A model generated the notes under the pieces. The model did no database searches. It was given only the letters and a program-made list of their open reading frames with translations, and was not told where the DNA came from. A stretch of 35,463 nucleotides of DNA from Stramenopiles sp. TOSAG23-6 (lineage: Eukaryota > Sar): assembly GCA_900128565.1 (NCBI GenBank), contig LT635944.1, positions 1 to 35,463 of the forward strand, written 5' to 3'. Positions 20,285-28,854 of the stretch are shown piece by piece. Position 1 is the first letter of the stretch, and every line of letters starts with the position of its first letter. The position numbers and the translations under genes were made by a program.

Positions 20285-22376
20285 ATGTCGCTCGATCATT
20301 CTGAGAGTAATGGCATCACACTCAAAGTTGTTTCAGTTTTTATTATGCTTATATTGGGAGTCTATGTTTGTTATCTTGTAAAGAGATATGCTAGGGCAGA
20401 TACACCCACATTGGTTCTTTTTATTGTATGGGTTTCTTGGTTCCTCTCGTTATGTGGTTCTTTGATGCTTCCGATAGATATTGCGATAACATTGACAGAA
20501 CGTAATACATCTGCTGGTATCCTTGTATTGTGGGAAATTAACTATTGGGCAACTTTTATACTTGCTTGGGTGGTTGGACCCTTACTGATGGAGTTTGGCG
20601 CATCAGGACACTTTGAAACAAAGCTGAAGTTTATTTCGGCCGTGAAGTCTAATGGCAAGTGCTATATGTATGGTTTGATTGCTCTTGTTTTTATTTTTTT
20701 TGCTGTTGTGATGGTGGATGGTTTCACAAACCCTTTATCTATTTTAATGGCTGCTGGGAATGTCTACGGTATTCTGCTTGTAGTAGTTCTCACTTCGTAT
20801 GGTTTATTCAACGTCCCTCGTAATTTGTGGCATTCAGCAAATCCAGAATTAGAGCTCAAGAAGTTAGAATTTATGGCTCCTCAAAAAGAAACTGAAGTTT
20901 GGGAATCAAAACGAGATGTAGAATGTGTTATGAGAGAAGTGTGGGCAGTAGATTATTGTTTGCGAGAAGAATCTAACACACTGGACAACCCGTTGCTTAC
21001 ACAATATCTTCAACAGATTTTAGACAAGTGTAGCCTTTCTAGTTTTAATTTTACTGGAATTCCAGAAGAAGTTTGGTCTCCATCGACTAGTAGGAAGCAT
21101 AAAGTGGATAAAATGGCAAGCATTCACCGAAGACTTCGATCTGCTTTAGCTGTAAAGGGACGTGCTCTTGCTGAGTGGGACTTTTTGATGAATCGTGTGT
21201 TAGAGTTAGAAGATTTGTTAAATGTAGCTGCAATGCCTTCTGGAACTAATGCTGTTGCTGCTACTGGTGATAGCACAATTAAGTTACAACTTTTTGCTTG
21301 GAGGTGGTACTGGAAGGTACACATTGCTCCTTGTGCAAATCGAGTGTTTGCAGTTTTATTCGGTTGTTTATCACTTGTAGTTTTGTGGTGCGAAGTGTCA
21401 ATGCCGCTACAAATGGGACTTTCTCCATTTGGTTTTCTTGTGCGACATTCGGATCAGTCACAATTTTTTTGTGCTTTGGCAGTTGCAATTCCTCTTTGGT
21501 ACATTACCTTCTGTTGCTATTCTTCATTAGCTGCTGTATTAAAGGTTTTCTCAAATTTGACACAACGGGGTTGCTGCACGATGGATGCATATGATATTTA
21601 TGATGGCCAGCATGTATGTTTTATTTTTTTCAAATTCGAATTTATTTTTCGTACGAAATGTTATACCTAACATTTTTTTTTAGATTTTTTTTGAAATATT
21701 TTTCCAAAATACATACTGATCCTTATGCATTGCTGTTTAACGCTGGTTATATTTGTCGAATGCAATTTTCTCTTAATGCTAACTTTCTTGCCATTCTACA
21801 ATACAATGAAAGCGCCTTTAAAAATGTAGTAGGACAAATGTATGTTTTATTTTTTTTTAAATTCCAATTTATGTTTTTTTTTCGTACGAAATTTTGTACC
21901 TAACGAATTTTTTTTGAAATATTTTTCCAAAATACATGGAAGTTGGCGTACTTGGAAAAAATGTCCCGCTTATTTTCCCAGCTGCGATGGTTTTTATTGT
22001 TTTAATGCTTTATTACGAAATGTACGAAAAAATTCTGCGCTGTTTTGGGATTGACATCGCCTTTTTGGGTGATGTTAATGTCGAAAACCTTGGACCAGAG
22101 CATGAAGACCAAATTATGGAGGGACGAGGGCTCATTAGAAATGATCGTAGAGTCATTAGAAATGATCGTAGAAGATTTGGCGACTCGAAAAGAGTAGGTC
22201 CTTCGAGCAATTACAGGTCAGAAACGAAGTCAAGGTTCAAATCTACACGCAGAAGCGGCAATGAAACACTCGAAAATTCAGTGAATTCTATTGAAGTTGG
22301 TGATCTCGCGGTTGATATAGATCATACGAAAATGCCTCTTTGGTTAATTGATAGTAATAGTAGTAGTTCAGATTAA
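20285..22376 (+). CDS. LMBR1/LMBD2-like multi-pass membrane protein (three exons)
   Basis: Exons 20285-21613, 21715-21839 and 21938-22376 join to 630 residues. The first five membrane helices lie in residues about 14-200 (first VVSVFIMLILGVYVCYLV). A charged cytosolic stretch follows (about 205-350), then four more helices; the last (VPLIFPAAMVFIVLMLYY) is in exon 3. This is the LMBR1-like layout. WFLSLCGSLMLPIDIAITL and the segment TDPYALLFNAGYICRM match LMBD2 relatives, which set the exon joins QH/TDPY and VGQ/MEV. LMBR1-type proteins resemble lipocalin receptors; LMBD2 relatives have been linked to receptor signalling, but the role here is unknown. The tail (about 500-630) is Arg/Ser-rich, with a short repeat (LIRNDRR then VIRNDRR). 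Confidence 0.85.
21614..21714 (+). other. Introner-like intron 1 of the LMBD2-like gene (101 bp)
   Basis: Placed by protein conservation between QH and TDPYALLF (phase 0). It begins GTATGTTTTATTTTTTT, contains the palindromes AAATTCGAATTT and TTCGTACGAA, a CTAAC branch-point-like motif at about 21667, and ends CCAAAATACAT. Using the internal TTTTTTTTAG as acceptor would put the conserved exon out of frame or add an in-frame stop. The last two bases (AT) repeat the two bases before the donor. Confidence 0.8.
21840..21937 (+). other. Introner-like intron 2 of the LMBD2-like gene (98 bp)
   Basis: Placed between VVGQ and MEVGVLG (phase 2, splitting the Met codon). It begins GTATGTTTTATTTTTTTTT, shares CGTACGAAATTTTGTACCTAAC and GAAATATTTTTCCAAAATAC with intron 1, and has no AG between the branch motif and its end. 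It is flanked by an AT duplication. Confidence 0.8.
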
Positions 22377-22419
22377 TTAGGGTTAATTGATAGTAATAGT
22401 AGTAGTTCAGATTAATTAA
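22342..22419 (+). repeat. 39-bp tandem duplication spanning the LMBD2-like stop codon
   Basis: Copy 1 is 22342-22380 and copy 2 is 22381-22419, 38 of 39 bases equal. The unit encodes LIDSNSSSSD plus the stop. Since 39 is a multiple of three, the second copy is in frame behind the stop and would re-encode the same tail on readthrough. Confidence 0.9.
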
Positions 22420-22793
22420 TTAGGGTTGATGTAGGATACTTTTATAATTTTAGTTACATTTGATTTGCTTTTTTTTTTTTTTGCGATAGAATTCTTAAAT
22501 ATTAAGAGAAGTTATTTTGGATTTATTTCTTAGTAAATCCCTCCGATGCAGACACAAGGAAGTTGTATTGCGACATTAAATTTATTTAGGATTTGAGATT
22601 TATTATCTGTTAAACCTTTTTTTAGGGTTAGGGTTAAGTCGGATTTTGTTCAATCTCAAATCTGAAATAAATCAAATCTGAAATTTTTTTTTTAAAATTC
22701 AAAAAAAAATTGAAACACACGACACTGTTGTCGTCAGAAGATCTTGAAAATTTTGAGAGATTTGGATAGCATTATTAGACTAGAATAACATAT
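22377..22793. other. Intergenic region between LMBD2-like and allantoinase genes
   Basis: AT-rich, no supported gene. It holds the second copy of the 39-bp repeat, T- and A-runs, a TTAGGGTTAGGGTTA stretch at 22622-22636 and a loose inverted repeat (ATTTGAGATT near 22591, AATCTCAAAT near 22653). The 5' flank of the allantoinase gene lies at its right end. Confidence 0.6.
22622..22636 (+). repeat. Short telomere-like TTAGGG stretch
   Basis: TTAGGGTTAGGGTTA, two and a half TTAGGG units inside an intergenic region; single TTAGGG words also lie at 22376 and 22420. Too short to be a telomere. Confidence 0.6.
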
Positions 22794-23870
22794 ATGTCTT
22801 ATCGTGGACAAGGAGAGTATGGCAACCCCGTAAGAGATGTAGTAGGCTATGGTGCCAACCCACCAAATCCAAGGTGGCCGAATAACGCAAAGGTTGCGTT
22901 ACAAATAGTTGTGAATTACGAAGAAGGTGGTGAACACTGTTTGTTACATGGAGATGGAAAATCTGAGTGGTTATTGAGTGAAATTGTGGGCGCTAAACCA
23001 TATCCCGGACAGCGTCATATAAATATAGAGACTCTGTACAATTATGGATCACGCGCTGGTTTCTGGCGCATTTTTAGAATACTAAAGGAACGAAATCTTC
23101 GTGCGACTGTTTATGCTGTTGGCATGGCTCTGGAGCGCAACCCTGCTGCTGGTCGGGCAATGGTTGATGCGGACTGGGAAGTTGCATCTCATGGTTACAG
23201 ATGGATTGATTATCAAAATGTGGACCAGAAAACTGAACGAGAGCATATTCGAAAAACAGTTGAAATTCATCACCGAGTGCTTGGCCAAAGAGTTTTAGGG
23301 CTTGTATGTTTACAGCATCAATTTTAAATTTATTTATTTTTCATACGAANTTTGTANCTNACNAAAAAAAANTTNAAAATNTTTNCCAAAATACTTTACC
23401 AAGGTAAACCTAACAAAAATACTCGTAAGTTGTGTGTTGAAGAAGGCGGGTTTTTATATGACTCTGATGCATATGACGATGATCTTCCGTATTGGAATAC
23501 GGAGTATGGACGCCCACATTTGGTTATTCCGTATACACTAAGTGAAAATGACATGAAGTTTGTTTCACCGGGTGGTTTTAATAATGGAAGTGACTTTTTT
23601 GGATACTTAAAAGACAACCTGGATTTTCTCATTGCAGAAGGACGCTCTGGTCGTCCTGTTATGATGACTGTAGGTTTGCATGGCAGAGTTGTTGGTAGAC
23701 CAGGGCGTGCAGCTGCTTTAGCTAAATTTTTAGATTATGCAATGTCTTTTGATAAAGATGTTTGGATATGCCGTAGGGATGAAATAGCAAGACACTGGTA
23801 TCGCTATCACTGGCCAGAAGGATATGGTAAAGCTCCACCTTACGCAACAGGTGTATTTAGTAAACTATGA
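22794..23870 (+). CDS. Allantoinase, PuuE/polysaccharide-deacetylase type (two exons)
   Basis: Exons 22794-23303 and 23397-23870 join to 327 residues, the usual length for this family. It hydrolyses allantoin to allantoate in purine degradation. Features: NYEEGGEH (41-48), YAVGMALERNP (107-117), ASHGYRW with His133, HHRVLGQRVLG (159-169), EEGGFLYDSDAYDDDLPYW (185-203) and a C-terminal LHGRVVGRPGR with His265. These are the PuuE signature blocks of the NodB-like deacetylase fold, distinct from the amidohydrolase-type allantoinases. The join GLYQGKPNKNTR fits the family G-x-Y-x-G-x5-TR spacing exactly. It converges with the downstream nitrilase gene, 97 bp apart. AATAAA at 23872 follows the stop closely and could be a poly(A) signal. 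Confidence 0.88.
23304..23396 (+). other. Introner-like intron in the allantoinase gene (93 bp, contains Ns)
   Basis: Placed between GL and YQGKPN (phase 0). It begins GTATGTTTA, carries a CATACGAA-N-TTTGTA core and ends CCAAAATACTT, matching the LMBD2 introns. Flanking TT is duplicated. A canonical GT-AG alternative (donor at 23308, acceptor after CCAAG at about 23404) keeps the frame but replaces the conserved YQG by VC and is one residue short. Nine N bases fall in its 3' half. Confidence 0.75.
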
Positions 23871-23967
23871 AATAAATTTGCTGTTATTAATCGCTTTTAT
23901 TGAATTGAAATATTCATTTGAAGAAGTCTTCTGTATGTTTCAAAACATTTCGTATGATGATTATTTC

Positions 23968-24876
23968 CTATGCTTCATATACGTCCTTCCTCCTTTGATA
24001 GCCAATTGGGATATTTTTACGAATGGTATCCACAATATCTAAGTCAATATCGGCAATAATTATATCTGCAACTTCGGCAATTTCATCGCCCCCAGCTACT
24101 ACTTTACCCCAAGGATCTACAAGCAGAGAATGTCCCCATGCTTGATAACCACCAGTTGAATTTCGTGCAGGGGAGACTCCAGCAACATATACTTGATTAT
24201 CAACAGCACGGGCTCGCATCAAAAGTTCCCAGTGAAGTGGACCCGTAGTTACATTAAAAGCTGCAGGGAAAAGTAACATTTCACATCCTTCATCTCTCAT
24301 ACGCATTGATAGCTCCGCAAATCTTACATCATAGCAAATTGCAAGTCCCATTTTGCACCAAGGAGTATCAAAAGTAGTGAAGCAGTTACCAGCTGATAAT
24401 GTATCCGACTCTTTAAAGTATTGCCCTCCTGGGATATCGATGTCAAATAAATGAACTTTTCGATGCTTTGCGACTAAAAGACCATTTGGGTCAAAAGCTA
24501 CACTAGTGTTAAATACTTGGTTGTTCGAGTCTATTTCTGGGTAAGAACCACCAAGCAACCAAACTTTATTCTCCTTAGCAGCATCTGAGAGAAATTTTGT
24601 CGTGGGGTTTGCTTTAATATCAATTGAGTCTTTAGCGTTGATGTTTGGTATTTTCTCTGCGTATTTTCGGAATTGGGTAGTGTCGTAAGGACTATTGAAG
24701 CACTCTGGGAGTGCAACGAATTCAGCACCGCCTGCTACTGCAGCATCGATGGCTCTGCGAGCTTTCTGAAGATTTGATGATTTATCCGGTGAGCCACAAT
24801 CCAACTGACAAAGCGCTAGCTTAAACTTCCGTTTTGCACTTGAAGTAGAAAGAGGTATTGCTCTTTGGCATGCCAT
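23968..24876 (-). CDS. Omega-amidase (NIT2-type nitrilase-superfamily amidase)
   Basis: 302 residues, single exon. It is expected to hydrolyse alpha-ketoglutaramate and alpha-ketosuccinamate to the keto acid and ammonia, closing the glutamine transaminase cycle. The Glu-Lys-Cys triad is visible: Glu58 in LPECFNSPY, Lys140 in AKHRKVHLFDID and Cys181 in AICYDVRFAEL. NVTTGPLHWELLMRARAVDN and WGHSLLVDPWG are NIT2-specific blocks. Compared with animal NIT2 it has about 15 extra N-terminal residues (MACQRAIPLSTSSAKRK), basic and hydroxylated, possibly an organelle targeting segment (inference). Its neighbour is the convergent allantoinase gene, also in nitrogen recycling. Confidence 0.9.
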   Translation of the reverse strand: MACQRAIPLSTSSAKRKFKLALCQLDCGSPDKSSNLQKARRAIDAAVAGGAEFVALPECFNSPYDTTQFRKYAEKIPNINAKDSIDIKANPTTKFLSDAAKENKVWLLGGSYPEIDSNNQVFNTSVAFDPNGLLVAKHRKVHLFDIDIPGGQYFKESDTLSAGNCFTTFDTPWCKMGLAICYDVRFAELSMRMRDEGCEMLLFPAAFNVTTGPLHWELLMRARAVDNQVYVAGVSPARNSTGGYQAWGHSLLVDPWGKVVAGGDEIAEVADIIIADIDLDIVDTIRKNIPIGYQRRKDVYEA

Positions 24877-25310
24877 TTATGTTTTTTTCACTTATACAGA
24901 ATATGGGAAGAAAAGAGAGAGAGAGATACTAACTACTAGAGTCCTAGTCATAAAAATAACACTTGACAAGGTTGATTAAATTTTGGCCAAAAAAAACGGA
25001 TGTTTTTTTCGTCTTTGACCGAGCGTTTCTGTTAGTTACGGAGTATAATACGTAGTACCTCACTACGGGTAACCTATAGCTAGTAGAATTGGACCAGTAA
25101 GTAGTAGGCAAAGTACTATAGCCTCCTACGTACTCTGGACTCGAAACCACAGGGCTGATTCCCTAAATTCATCTCGAACATTTGTATTAGTCTGCCAAAC
25201 GTTCTAGAGATAACGTTTTGCTGATTTTTCTTTTATCTGTCTATACCAATCAGGGTCTGATTTTCGTGGTGTTTACCACTCTCCTCGTTCGTAGCACTGT
25301 TAATAGTTAT
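24877..25310. other. Divergent intergenic region between nitrilase and small ORF
   Basis: 434 bp with no supported gene. It contains a GA-rich run just upstream of the nitrilase start (about 24910-24927) and several TACGTA/CGTAGTA words (25045-25135). The frame of the small ORF stays open upstream to a Met at 25218, so part of this region could be coding. Confidence 0.5.
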
Positions 25311-25562
25311 ATGGCTTCTGTTCCTAAACCAAAGCGACAGAAACTAGAGGCAAAATCTTGTGATATTGTAACAAAAAGACCAAATGGTGAATTGTGGCAT
25401 TGTTTAGGCACGGACTGTTCTGTTACTTTGCCTTTTGAGTTAAAACCAAAGGGGAAATACTGTGCTTGTTGCAAACCAGGTAAGTGGAATGGGCCACCAC
25501 CAAGGAGTAATATAATGGTGGAGACTTCAGAAGATTTGACTGGGGAGTGTAAGCAGCAGTGA
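25311..25562 (+). CDS. Small cysteine-containing protein, unknown function
   Basis: 83 residues from MASVPKPKRQK. The start at 25311 is preferred because the frame upstream to 25218 encodes a hydrophobic stretch less like the rest, but the longer form (114 residues, with a membrane-like N-terminus) cannot be excluded. Cysteines occur as HCLGTDC and YCACCKPGKW, a possible small zinc- or metal-binding knuckle. The N-terminus is Lys-rich. I do not recognise a family. It lies between the nitrilase (divergent) and the 965-residue gene (convergent). Confidence 0.5.
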   Translation: MASVPKPKRQKLEAKSCDIVTKRPNGELWHCLGTDCSVTLPFELKPKGKYCACCKPGKWNGPPPRSNIMVETSEDLTGECKQQ

Positions 25563-25652
25563 TGGACATTGTTATGTTCCAGAGAAAAAAATGTTGTCTC
25601 AGTCTAAATGACAAAAGTGACAACCAAATTGATAAATGACTGTTTTTATTAT

Positions 25653-28550
25653 TCACCAGTTAACAAGTTTTTTCTTACCACTTTTACTACTATTTGATCT
25701 TCTTATTTCGCGGTCTAAGAAACTGCTTGTGACGCGTATTTTTTTCTTGCTAGTAGAGGTGTAAGTTTTTCTCTCGCATTGATCAATTGGTTTGTTTTCT
25801 ACCACAGGGCTAGTATAAGATTTTGCAAATAATCCCAAAAAGACGTCACCTAAATTCGATTGCATACTATTCGTATTATCTTCGTCGCCGTGTATCGTTT
25901 GATTCTCTTCAATTAGACTAGTGTCATTTTCTACTATGTTGTTGCTATCAATGGTTTTATCTTTAACCGTTAAATTCTTTTTACGTTTCCCTCGTGAAAA
26001 GGTGTTTGGATGACTGCTACTTTTTACAAAACCACTACTAACACGAACCTTCTTTTTACTAAATTGGTGGATCTTTTTCTTCTTCTTGTGTACTTTTTTA
26101 AAAGGTTCAGCTGTACTTGGTCGGACTCCGCGTATTCCATGGACATACTTTTTCTTCCGTACAGACATTAAATTTCTTGAATTCAAATTTAAATTACTAT
26201 CAGTACCAGTCTTATTGTCTGCAGTATCATCTGGATTCCATTGTCTTCTACTTCCTGAAGCACGATAAGAAGTTTGAAGTCCTTCAATGCCATGTCTATC
26301 AATATGATGTTTTTTTATCTTCAGTTTTGTGCTAAATTTATCATCAGACTGAAAATACTGTCGCGCTTCTCCCATAAAATTTTCAGTCATAGGACGGGGC
26401 ATTGAAGTCGCATAATTAGAATCATTGTGGCTTTCTTCAAAAGATGCGGGATAACTATACGTGTTATCACTTTGTCCTCCAATGTATTGAAATCCTTTAC
26501 TGTTGGGTATCGTCGGACTGATACCTTTGAATGCCCGATTTTTAGGTTTTGTTGAAACTTCTCTTTTTTTTTTCCGTTGATATTTAGTTACATCCTTAGT
26601 TGAATGTGACTCCTCATGTAGAACAACAGCCTTTTTTCTTGTTTTTGTCGATGGTGGTGTATTCATTATCTTTCCGGTTCGTGTGCTTTTTGCAGATGGA
26701 GGCCGTGCTTGCTGTGCACGTTTACTCCTTGTTTGGCGATTTTGTGGTGAGAGCCTTGTTCCTCGGTCAACTGTAGCGGTACCAGTTCTTGAGATTTTAG
26801 ACACAAAAGATGTATTACATTGCAATCCGTTGTCAATACTGAATGTACAGTCTTCGGTAAGACTCTCTTTTGTCTCTTGCATATGGGGTATTTTTTTAAG
26901 TTCAGGCTCTAATGATAGTTCTACCTCTGGTTTTATGGCCACTTCTGGCATACTCTGAGTAGAAATATTACTTTGCCATACATCCCAATTAATGTTTTTG
27001 TTGTTTTGTCTCTTACTTTTGTTATTAACTTGATCTAGGTGATTGTTGGAGCTCCCCATGCTAATGAAACGGGCTAAAATGCCTTCAGAGTCCGAACTTT
27101 TGTGACTAATTCCAGCGGAAGCAAAACGTTGAACAAAATCGCTAGTTAAATCATCTAAATTTCTTGTTCTGCTATAATCAACAATATTCGAATCATTAGA
27201 ATCTGTAGAATAAGAGTCATGGTCCGATCCACTTAAATATGAATCTGGGTCACTACTAAATATATCAGCATATTGTGGACCATAACCTGTAGTTGCCCCC
27301 AGACCACGTAATTCTGGGCGCTCGTGTGTGCTGTATGATTTTCTTTGACTTGGATATACATAAGAATCAGTGTTTGTGTATAGAATTTCTGCATCACTAT
27401 CACTCGTTGTGGAAACGGGTGAGAAAATATTATCCCCTTCTAAATTTCTATTTATAGAGTGTTCCATAGATATTTTTGTTTTGTCATCCATTGACAGACC
27501 TATGGCTTTAAAGCCAATAATCGGTGATTCAATCGGTCGAGGCGATGAAGGAACCGAATCTGGAAATGTGTCGAATGATTCTGTTGGTTTAATTTTAGAT
27601 GCAGGAAGTTGAAGATTCAAAGACTCCTGTGGGGGTCGATGACGAGATGGTGGGCGTCTTCTAGTTGAATCTTGTCGGCGGCGGTGTATATTCGGGCTTG
27701 GCATATACTCAATGCGAAACATCTCGGCGTCCCAATCTGCTTCTTCTGCATCAATTTCTATAACTCTTTCTACGTCCCTATCTTTCTCTCTTTGGGTTAT
27801 CTTGCTCTTTTTACTTTTAATACCACTCTTCAATCCAAATGATCCTCGACGCTCTTGTGTAAAACGCTTTCTCGTTTTTTCATAGGACTTTACGAACTTT
27901 CGTTGTCTAAACTTGGGGGAATTGTTCTTCTGATCCCACCCATATACACTTACAGGTTTCGCATCCACTACATGTGACTTTTGGAATGTTGCATTGTTGT
28001 TGTTAGATTTTTGAGGAGAGTGAACATTTCGGCGAGTGGGTCTTGGTTTACTTGTTGAAGATGATTTATCCAAGTGTGTTGGAAAAGCATCCCTTTGGCG
28101 AGACGGAGGCCGAGTAGTCCACTGTACTCTTTTATTATTTTCTAAAGGTTTCATTGACATTTGAGTCTCTACTCCTATATCTATACAACTGTTGCTTCCA
28201 GTGGCAATCGATACAGAGATATCTGAGTTATTTCTGTGACTTATATCGCTCTCTAAAATAACATCAGTTGTCTCTTCAGCGGCCTTTTGATTTTCTGTCA
28301 ATAAACCACGAACACGATATACAGTTTCTTCGTCGCGCATTGAGGGTGGTCTAGAATGACTGTCGTCTTGGTTGTTTACCTCCTCTTGGTCAAAATGCCA
28401 ATTTTTAGACTCGTTATTGACTAAATTTTGCTGCCTTAAAGATGCATTGAGAGCAGCAAGAGCGCTGGGGTCAGCGTGTTTCAAATACCCATTAGGGCGC
28501 ATCCCACCTGAATTTGTTGGCGCAGTCCACGGAGGTGATACAGACTGCAT
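25653..28550 (-). CDS. Disordered basic protein, 965 residues, unknown function
   Basis: A long intact frame; the start is the first Met after an in-frame stop 14 codons upstream. No folded domain is recognised. The sequence is rich in Ser, Lys, Arg, Asn and Asp. An acidic Ser/Asp/Tyr stretch (about residues 375-475, with SDPDSYLSGSDHDSYSTDS) is followed by Lys/Arg-rich segments. A motif KKK(V/I)RV(S/T)S(G/S)F appears twice (about residues 830 and 935). Basic patches such as KKVHKKKKKIHQF could bind nucleic acid, microtubules or act as nuclear localisation signals; this is speculation. It shares a 304-bp divergent upstream region with the 1,246-residue gene, so the two may be co-regulated. 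Confidence 0.75.
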   Translation of the reverse strand: MQSVSPPWTAPTNSGGMRPNGYLKHADPSALAALNASLRQQNLVNNESKNWHFDQEEVNNQDDSHSRPPSMRDEETVYRVRGLLTENQKAAEETTDVILESDISHRNNSDISVSIATGSNSCIDIGVETQMSMKPLENNKRVQWTTRPPSRQRDAFPTHLDKSSSTSKPRPTRRNVHSPQKSNNNNATFQKSHVVDAKPVSVYGWDQKNNSPKFRQRKFVKSYEKTRKRFTQERRGSFGLKSGIKSKKSKITQREKDRDVERVIEIDAEEADWDAEMFRIEYMPSPNIHRRRQDSTRRRPPSRHRPPQESLNLQLPASKIKPTESFDTFPDSVPSSPRPIESPIIGFKAIGLSMDDKTKISMEHSINRNLEGDNIFSPVSTTSDSDAEILYTNTDSYVYPSQRKSYSTHERPELRGLGATTGYGPQYADIFSSDPDSYLSGSDHDSYSTDSNDSNIVDYSRTRNLDDLTSDFVQRFASAGISHKSSDSEGILARFISMGSSNNHLDQVNNKSKRQNNKNINWDVWQSNISTQSMPEVAIKPEVELSLEPELKKIPHMQETKESLTEDCTFSIDNGLQCNTSFVSKISRTGTATVDRGTRLSPQNRQTRSKRAQQARPPSAKSTRTGKIMNTPPSTKTRKKAVVLHEESHSTKDVTKYQRKKKREVSTKPKNRAFKGISPTIPNSKGFQYIGGQSDNTYSYPASFEESHNDSNYATSMPRPMTENFMGEARQYFQSDDKFSTKLKIKKHHIDRHGIEGLQTSYRASGSRRQWNPDDTADNKTGTDSNLNLNSRNLMSVRKKKYVHGIRGVRPSTAEPFKKVHKKKKKIHQFSKKKVRVSSGFVKSSSHPNTFSRGKRKKNLTVKDKTIDSNNIVENDTSLIEENQTIHGDEDNTNSMQSNLGDVFLGLFAKSYTSPVVENKPIDQCERKTYTSTSKKKIRVTSSFLDREIRRSNSSKSGKKKLVNW

Positions 28551-28854
28551 GTATAGTATACAGTAAAGTTTAATACATGTTAGTGTTACCTACAAGAAAG
28601 CATTTAATTATTAATTACAAGAGGACTTTGCAGTACTAGCTATATATAGGCCTACCTACTAAACCCACGTATTATTTTACATAAGATTCTTGATATTTAA
28701 CGGTCGTAATAACGGTTACACTTCCCCAAGTCTCCCCTTTTATTTCCCTTTTATTCCACTATAATAAACGAAATATTACATTTTCGATAAACATCTTCAT
28801 GGAGTAGGCGTCATGGTCATGTTAAGCTCTTGCTAATAGGTCGAAAGTAAGCAA
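28551..28854. promoter_or_regulatory. Divergent promoter region of the 965- and 1,246-residue genes
   Basis: 304 bp between two divergent starts. It contains TATATATAGG at about 28641 and AT-rich runs (28660-28800). A shared bidirectional promoter is inferred from position only; no defined element is certain. Confidence 0.4.

Noticed and set aside
21682-21684. Canonical AG acceptor in LMBD2 intron 1 (TTTTTTTTAG)
   Set aside because: With the GTATGT donor in phase 0 it leads to a stop before the conserved TDPYALLF segment. The homologous intron 2 has no such AG.
22622-22636. Telomere or chromosome end
   Set aside because: Only two and a half TTAGGG units, inside gene-rich sequence on both sides.
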